Below are positions 60,643 through 64,000 of a stretch of 64,000 nucleotides of DNA, in pieces (the stretch's first letter is position 1; each line of letters begins with the position of its first letter). The stretch lies in the NCBI GenBank assembly GCA_947475295.1, contig CANJLF010000002.1, forward strand, positions 56,690 through 120,689. The letters are read 5' to 3'. The stretch is from Fidelibacterota bacterium. Its GTDB lineage: Bacteria > Pseudomonadota > Alphaproteobacteria > Rhodospirillales > Rhodospirillaceae. The notes under the pieces were generated by a model. That model made no database searches, was not told where the DNA came from, and worked only from the letters and a program-made list of their open reading frames with translations. The translations under genes were made by a program, and so were the position numbers.

Positions 60643-61428
60643 ATGAAACAAATGACCGAAGATCCGGCTGTTGTAGGTGTGGAAGCGCTGACCGCCTTGC
60701 CCGGCGTCCGGCACGGCTTCTTTACGCGCAACGGCGGCGCGTCGACGGGCCTTTACGGCTCCAACAACTGCGCCTTCGGATCCGATGATTCCCGCGAGGT
60801 GGTCGCCTCCAATCGCGCCGCCTGCGCGCGGGCGCTAGACGCCGGCGCGCTGGTCACGGTCAAACAGCGCCACACATCTGACGTTGTGATCGTCAAAACC
60901 CCCTGGAGTTGGGACGATGCACCCGACGCCGATGCGCTGGTCACCGCGCGCCGCGGGATCGCGCTGGGCATTCTCACCGCCGACTGTGTGCCGGTTCTGC
61001 TGGCCGACCCCGCAGCGCCGGTGATTGGCGCGGCCCACGCCGGCTGGCGCGGGGCCTTGGAGGGCGTCCTCGCCAATACGGTTCTCGCCATGACCAAGCT
61101 GGGCGCCGAGCGAGCGCGCATTGTCGCCGCCGTGGGCCCTTGCATCGGTCAAGCCTCCTATGAAGTCGGGCCTGAGTTCATCGCGCGCTTTGCGGCCCGT
61201 GATGCCGGCTACACACGCTATTTCACGCCCGCCAAAGCCAACGGCCACGTCCACTTCGATCTCGCGGCCTTTGCCGCCGACCGCCTGCGGCAAGCGGGTG
61301 TCGGTACGGTGGTTATAGAAGGCAGCGACACCTGCGCCGCCGCGACCCAGTTTTTCAGCTACCGCCGGTCGGTCCTGCGCGGCGAGCCCGACTATGGCCG
61401 CCAACTCTCCGCCATTGCGCTGGTATAG
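60643..61428 (+). CDS. pgeF: peptidoglycan editing factor PgeF / laccase-domain protein
   Basis: A 261-residue protein of the YfiH/PgeF family. It has VRHGFFTRNGGASTGLYGS, the metal-binding TADCVPVLL, HAGWRGALEGVL and VGPCIGQASYEVG, with the cysteine and histidines of the active site. Members act on purine nucleosides or remove wrongly incorporated serine from peptidoglycan precursors. It starts 10 bases after midA. A start at 60652 is an alternative. Confidence 0.9.
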   Translation: MKQMTEDPAVVGVEALTALPGVRHGFFTRNGGASTGLYGSNNCAFGSDDSREVVASNRAACARALDAGALVTVKQRHTSDVVIVKTPWSWDDAPDADALVTARRGIALGILTADCVPVLLADPAAPVIGAAHAGWRGALEGVLANTVLAMTKLGAERARIVAAVGPCIGQASYEVGPEFIARFAARDAGYTRYFTPAKANGHVHFDLAAFAADRLRQAGVGTVVIEGSDTCAAATQFFSYRRSVLRGEPDYGRQLSAIALV

Positions 61429-61430
61429 CC

Positions 61431-62360
61431 ATGACGACCTCTCAGCTCCTGCGTGGCGCCGGTCTCGCGTGCCTTCTGGTTCTACTGGCGGCTTGCGGCG
61501 CCGTGCCGCAGCCCTTCCGCGACACTCCAAAAATCACCAGCGACAACCCTTTGCTCGACATGCCGACGGCCGTCGGCATCGCCGTGCTGCCGGTCCGCGG
61601 TGCGCCGCAGCCCTTGGACACTCAGATCAGCACCGCCCTTGCCGCCCGGCTACAGTCGTTCGAAATTCCGGCCGAGGCCATGCCCAGTAATCCCGGCCTT
61701 GGGTTCACCCTGGACGGTGAGGCGCGCGCCACGGAAGCTACCGCGCGCGATGTTGCGGTGGTCGTGACCTGGAGCTTGCGCTCACGGCGCGGCGGCGCGC
61801 CGGTGCGTACCTATCGCCAAGTTGTGACGGTCCCCGCCGCGGTCTGGCAGGCCGGCGACATGGTGACAGCCACCCGGCTCGGCAATGAAGCCGCCCTGGC
61901 CATCGGCGATATGATCGGCGGCATTGCCATCCCCGCCCAGGGCCCGGCGCAAGGACCTGACGCGACCGAGCAACCGCGGCCCAATTTCCCGACGGTCTCG
62001 GTGAAGCCTGTAGAGGGCGCGCCCGGCGACGGCCGCGAAGCCCTACGTCGGGCCGTGATGCAATCGCTGACCTACAACGGCGTCAAAAGCGACGACGCGA
62101 GCCCCGACGTGACGCTCACCTGCGAGATCACCATCGGCGCTTTTGATGCGACTTTGCAGAAGGTCGAAATCCTGTGGCACGCCCTCGGCCGCGACGGCAA
62201 AGAGCTGGGCACCGTCCGGCTGGACAATACGATCCCGATAGGCGCCCTGGACGGTCTCTGGGGACCTACAGCCTTCTCAGTGGCCGATGCAGCCCTCAAC
62301 GACCTCTTGACCCTTCTGGCCACCCACGCCCCCGCCGGGGCGAACCCCCCAACACCCTAG
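61431..62360 (+). CDS. predicted lipoprotein of unknown function
   Basis: A 309-residue protein with a lipoprotein signal: GLACLLVLLAACGAVPQ, lipobox LAAC, cysteine at residue 22. Aspartate is not at +2, so it is probably sorted to the outer membrane. The mature part looks beta-rich with two similar halves (LPVRG / EITIGAF), and I do not recognise a domain. It follows pgeF by two bases, in an operon that also encodes Lgt, the enzyme that would modify it. Confidence 0.78.
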   Translation: MTTSQLLRGAGLACLLVLLAACGAVPQPFRDTPKITSDNPLLDMPTAVGIAVLPVRGAPQPLDTQISTALAARLQSFEIPAEAMPSNPGLGFTLDGEARATEATARDVAVVVTWSLRSRRGGAPVRTYRQVVTVPAAVWQAGDMVTATRLGNEAALAIGDMIGGIAIPAQGPAQGPDATEQPRPNFPTVSVKPVEGAPGDGREALRRAVMQSLTYNGVKSDDASPDVTLTCEITIGAFDATLQKVEILWHALGRDGKELGTVRLDNTIPIGALDGLWGPTAFSVADAALNDLLTLLATHAPAGANPPTP

Positions 62361-62387
62361 GGAAACCCTAAGGGTGATCGGGCGGGC

Positions 62388-62396
62388 TGTGGATAA
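62388..62396 (-). promoter_or_regulatory. consensus DnaA box upstream of prs
   Basis: TGTGGATAA equals TTATCCACA on the minus strand. It lies 147 bases ahead of prs and 28 after the lipoprotein stop. The 182-base region between the two genes is otherwise unremarkable. Confidence 0.5.
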
Positions 62397-62542
62397 ATCA
62401 TGGCTTGGAAATCACAGCCGGAATTCATCGGCAAAATACAGTGCGAGGCCGGTTTACAGTCCTGTGACAGATTGATACTTTCCGCGCGCCTGAAGCGCGT
62501 TTGCCGCTGCCGGCGGGGGATTGTTTAGGGGCCGCGGAAAAC

Positions 62543-63475
62543 ATGAAAATTTTAGCCGGCAACAGCAATAAGCCGCTCGCTGAAGCCATTGTCGCCTGCT
62601 TGCATCTGCAACTGACCAACGCCAGCATCAAACGCTTCTCCGATATGGAGATCTTCGTGGAAATCCACGAAAACGTGCGCGGCGAAGACGTTTTCGTCAT
62701 CCAGTCCACATCCTATCCCGCCAACGACAACCTGATGGAACTGCTGATCACGCTGGACGCGCTCCGCCGCGCTTCCGCGCGCCGCGTCACCGCCGTGATC
62801 CCCTATTACGGATACGCCCGCCAGGACCGCAAGACCGGCGGCCGCACGCCCATCACCGCCAAGCTGGTGGCCAATCTCATCACCCAGGCGGGCGCCGCGC
62901 GCGTGCTCAGCATGGATTTGCACTCGGGCCAAATTCAGGGCTTCTTCGATATCCCGCTCGACAATCTCTATTCGGCGCCGGTTTTTACCGACGACATTCA
63001 GGCTAAATATAAAGGCGAAAACCTGGTGATCGTCTCGCCGGACGTGGGCGGCGTGGTCCGCGCCCGCGCCATCGCCAAACGCATCCACGCCGACCTTGCC
63101 ATCATCGACAAACGCCGCGAGCGCGCGGGCGTTTCGGAAGTCATGAACATCATCGGCGAGGTCAAAGACCGGCCCTGCATCCTGGTCGACGATATCGTCG
63201 ATTCCGCCGGCACCTTGTGCAACGCCGCCGTGGCCCTGATGAAGGAAGGTGCTAAGTCGGTCTCGGCTTACGTCACCCACGGCGTGCTCTCGGGCGGCGC
63301 GGTTGGGCGCGTAACCTCCTCGCCCCTCAAGGAACTGGTGATTACCGACAGTATCCAGGCCACCGAAGCGGTGCGCCTGGCCGACAACATCCGCCAGTTG
63401 TCCATCGCCCCGCTGATCGCCGAAGCCATCAAGCGCATCAGCCAGGAAGCCTCCGTCTCCAGCCTGTTTGAATAG
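62543..63475 (+). CDS. prs: ribose-phosphate pyrophosphokinase
   Basis: A 310-residue enzyme that makes PRPP for nucleotide, histidine and tryptophan synthesis. [46 protein letters not shown] and the PRPP site [16 protein letters not shown] are present. The ATG at 62543 is preferred over 62501, which lies in the leader. It is separately promoted from the lipoprotein operon. Confidence 0.97.
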   Translation: MKILAGNSNKPLAEAIVACLHLQLTNASIKRFSDMEIFVEIHENVRGEDVFVIQSTSYPANDNLMELLITLDALRRASARRVTAVIPYYGYARQDRKTGGRTPITAKLVANLITQAGAARVLSMDLHSGQIQGFFDIPLDNLYSAPVFTDDIQAKYKGENLVIVSPDVGGVVRARAIAKRIHADLAIIDKRRERAGVSEVMNIIGEVKDRPCILVDDIVDSAGTLCNAAVALMKEGAKSVSAYVTHGVLSGGAVGRVTSSPLKELVITDSIQATEAVRLADNIRQLSIAPLIAEAIKRISQEASVSSLFE

Positions 63476-63559
63476 GCCATCCACCGGTCATTGCCATTAT
63501 GGCATCGACTTTGGCCGCTTTTTCGGCTTTGCTTAGGTCAGACCGGACGGAGGAACTCC

Positions 63560-64000
63560 ATGACGGCGGGCTGGCGGTGTTTTGCGACTGTCTTGATGTT
63601 AGCGTGTGCGGGCATGACGGTGCGCGCCGCCGACTTTCCACAAGCCGACGCGCCCTTTTCTCCTAAAGATCGCCAAGGCGATTTAGCGCGCCTGCGCGAT
63701 TTTGTTTATCCCAAGGGGTTCACGGAGCAAGCGATCGTCGCGCTTGAGAACGGCGAAGTCCCGGACGACATCGCCATATACGATTACGCCCGCCTGCACT
63801 GCGGCGAGACCAACCGCTTCGTTCTTCATCCCTGCATCATCCGCTATCCCGAAGGCCAGCGCATGGCCTATTACGTCGTCGCGCAAGAAGCCAATATGCG
63901 CTTTGGCGATTTTGAAAGTGCCGCAGCCTACTATCGCGAGCGCGTCACCGATATCAGTAGCCACCTCGCCATGGAGGTGGACGTGATGAATATGTTTGTC
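63560..64000 (+). CDS. exported protein of unknown function, truncated by the window end
   Basis: The first 147 residues of a protein with a strong ribosome site GACGGAGG and a signal peptide (CFATVLMLACAGMTVRAA, cleavage near AAD). The mature part, starting FPQADAPFSPKDRQGDL, contains YDYARLHCGETNRFVLHPC and a possible TPR-like pair of helices (YVVAQEANMRFGDFESAAAY). The two cysteines may pair. The rest lies beyond the window, so no family is assigned. Confidence 0.75.
   Translation, partial: MTAGWRCFATVLMLACAGMTVRAADFPQADAPFSPKDRQGDLARLRDFVYPKGFTEQAIVALENGEVPDDIAIYDYARLHCGETNRFVLHPCIIRYPEGQRMAYYVVAQEANMRFGDFESAAAYYRERVTDISSHLAMEVDVMNMFV

Noticed and set aside
63492..63504. 13-base palindrome TGCCATTATGGCA after prs
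   Set aside because: Too short a stem and no T run; cannot be called a terminator or operator.

Overview
The window is 64 kb of GC-rich chromosomal DNA with dense, largely housekeeping gene content. The gene order points to an alphaproteobacterium, probably Rhodospirillales-like. The clues are xerD / secreted protein / aroK-aroB / CNNM, bolA-dnaJ-cobS-cobT-rpmB, uvrC-pgsA-moaD...moaE, gap-pgk, and ilvE-marR-response regulator-kinase. COQ7, UbiK, L28 and an FTR1 permease fused to cytochrome c agree with this. This placement is inference; I see no rRNA or other strict taxonomic marker. There is no CRISPR array, insertion sequence or prophage.

Layout. 0-5 kb: queE-queD-queC (queuosine precursor), a tRNA-Leu(CAA), dsbB-coq7, an HNH nuclease and gluQ, which modifies queuosine-tRNA(Asp). 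5-10 kb: two convergent TPR-glycosyltransferase genes (an O-GlcNAc-transferase-like protein and a GT9-like protein), then a frameshifted small gene and a 35-residue lysine-rich gene. 10-24.5 kb: xerD with a large exported protein and a 42-residue membrane protein, aroKB, CNNM and CBS proteins, bolA/dnaJ, cobST, rpmB and two unknown genes. 24.5-32.5 kb: a Nudix protein, accA, a gamma-glutamyltransferase, asd behind a Thr/Ile/Lys-rich leader, pgk/gap, and a double-domain PPK2.

32.5-43 kb is the most accessory part: a DUF1800-DUF1501-DUF1800 cluster, the cytochrome c-FTR1 fusion, a deiminase-fold protein that has lost its catalytic residues, and a membrane-anchored PotF-like protein. 43-54.5 kb: a pteridine-reductase-like SDR with folB, uvrC, pgsA, moaD and moaE split by two tandem TPR-methyltransferases, ilvE, and a MarR/OmpR/sensor kinase group. 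54.5-64 kb: a cytochrome c, TetR regulator, proC, ybjN, ubiK, an hldD-lgt-midA-pgeF-lipoprotein operon, prs, and a truncated exported protein.

The strongest new observation is upstream of asd. A short ORF is packed with Thr, Ile and Lys codons. It is followed by two mutually exclusive RNA pairings, an 8-bp antiterminator extendable across an internal loop and an 8-bp terminator stem. This is the layout of a ribosome-mediated attenuator, and its codons match the end products of the pathway asd serves. Secondary observations are consensus DnaA boxes at four sites in three intergenic regions, a shared palindromic repeat family, and a 32-bp inverted repeat across the queD/queC junction.
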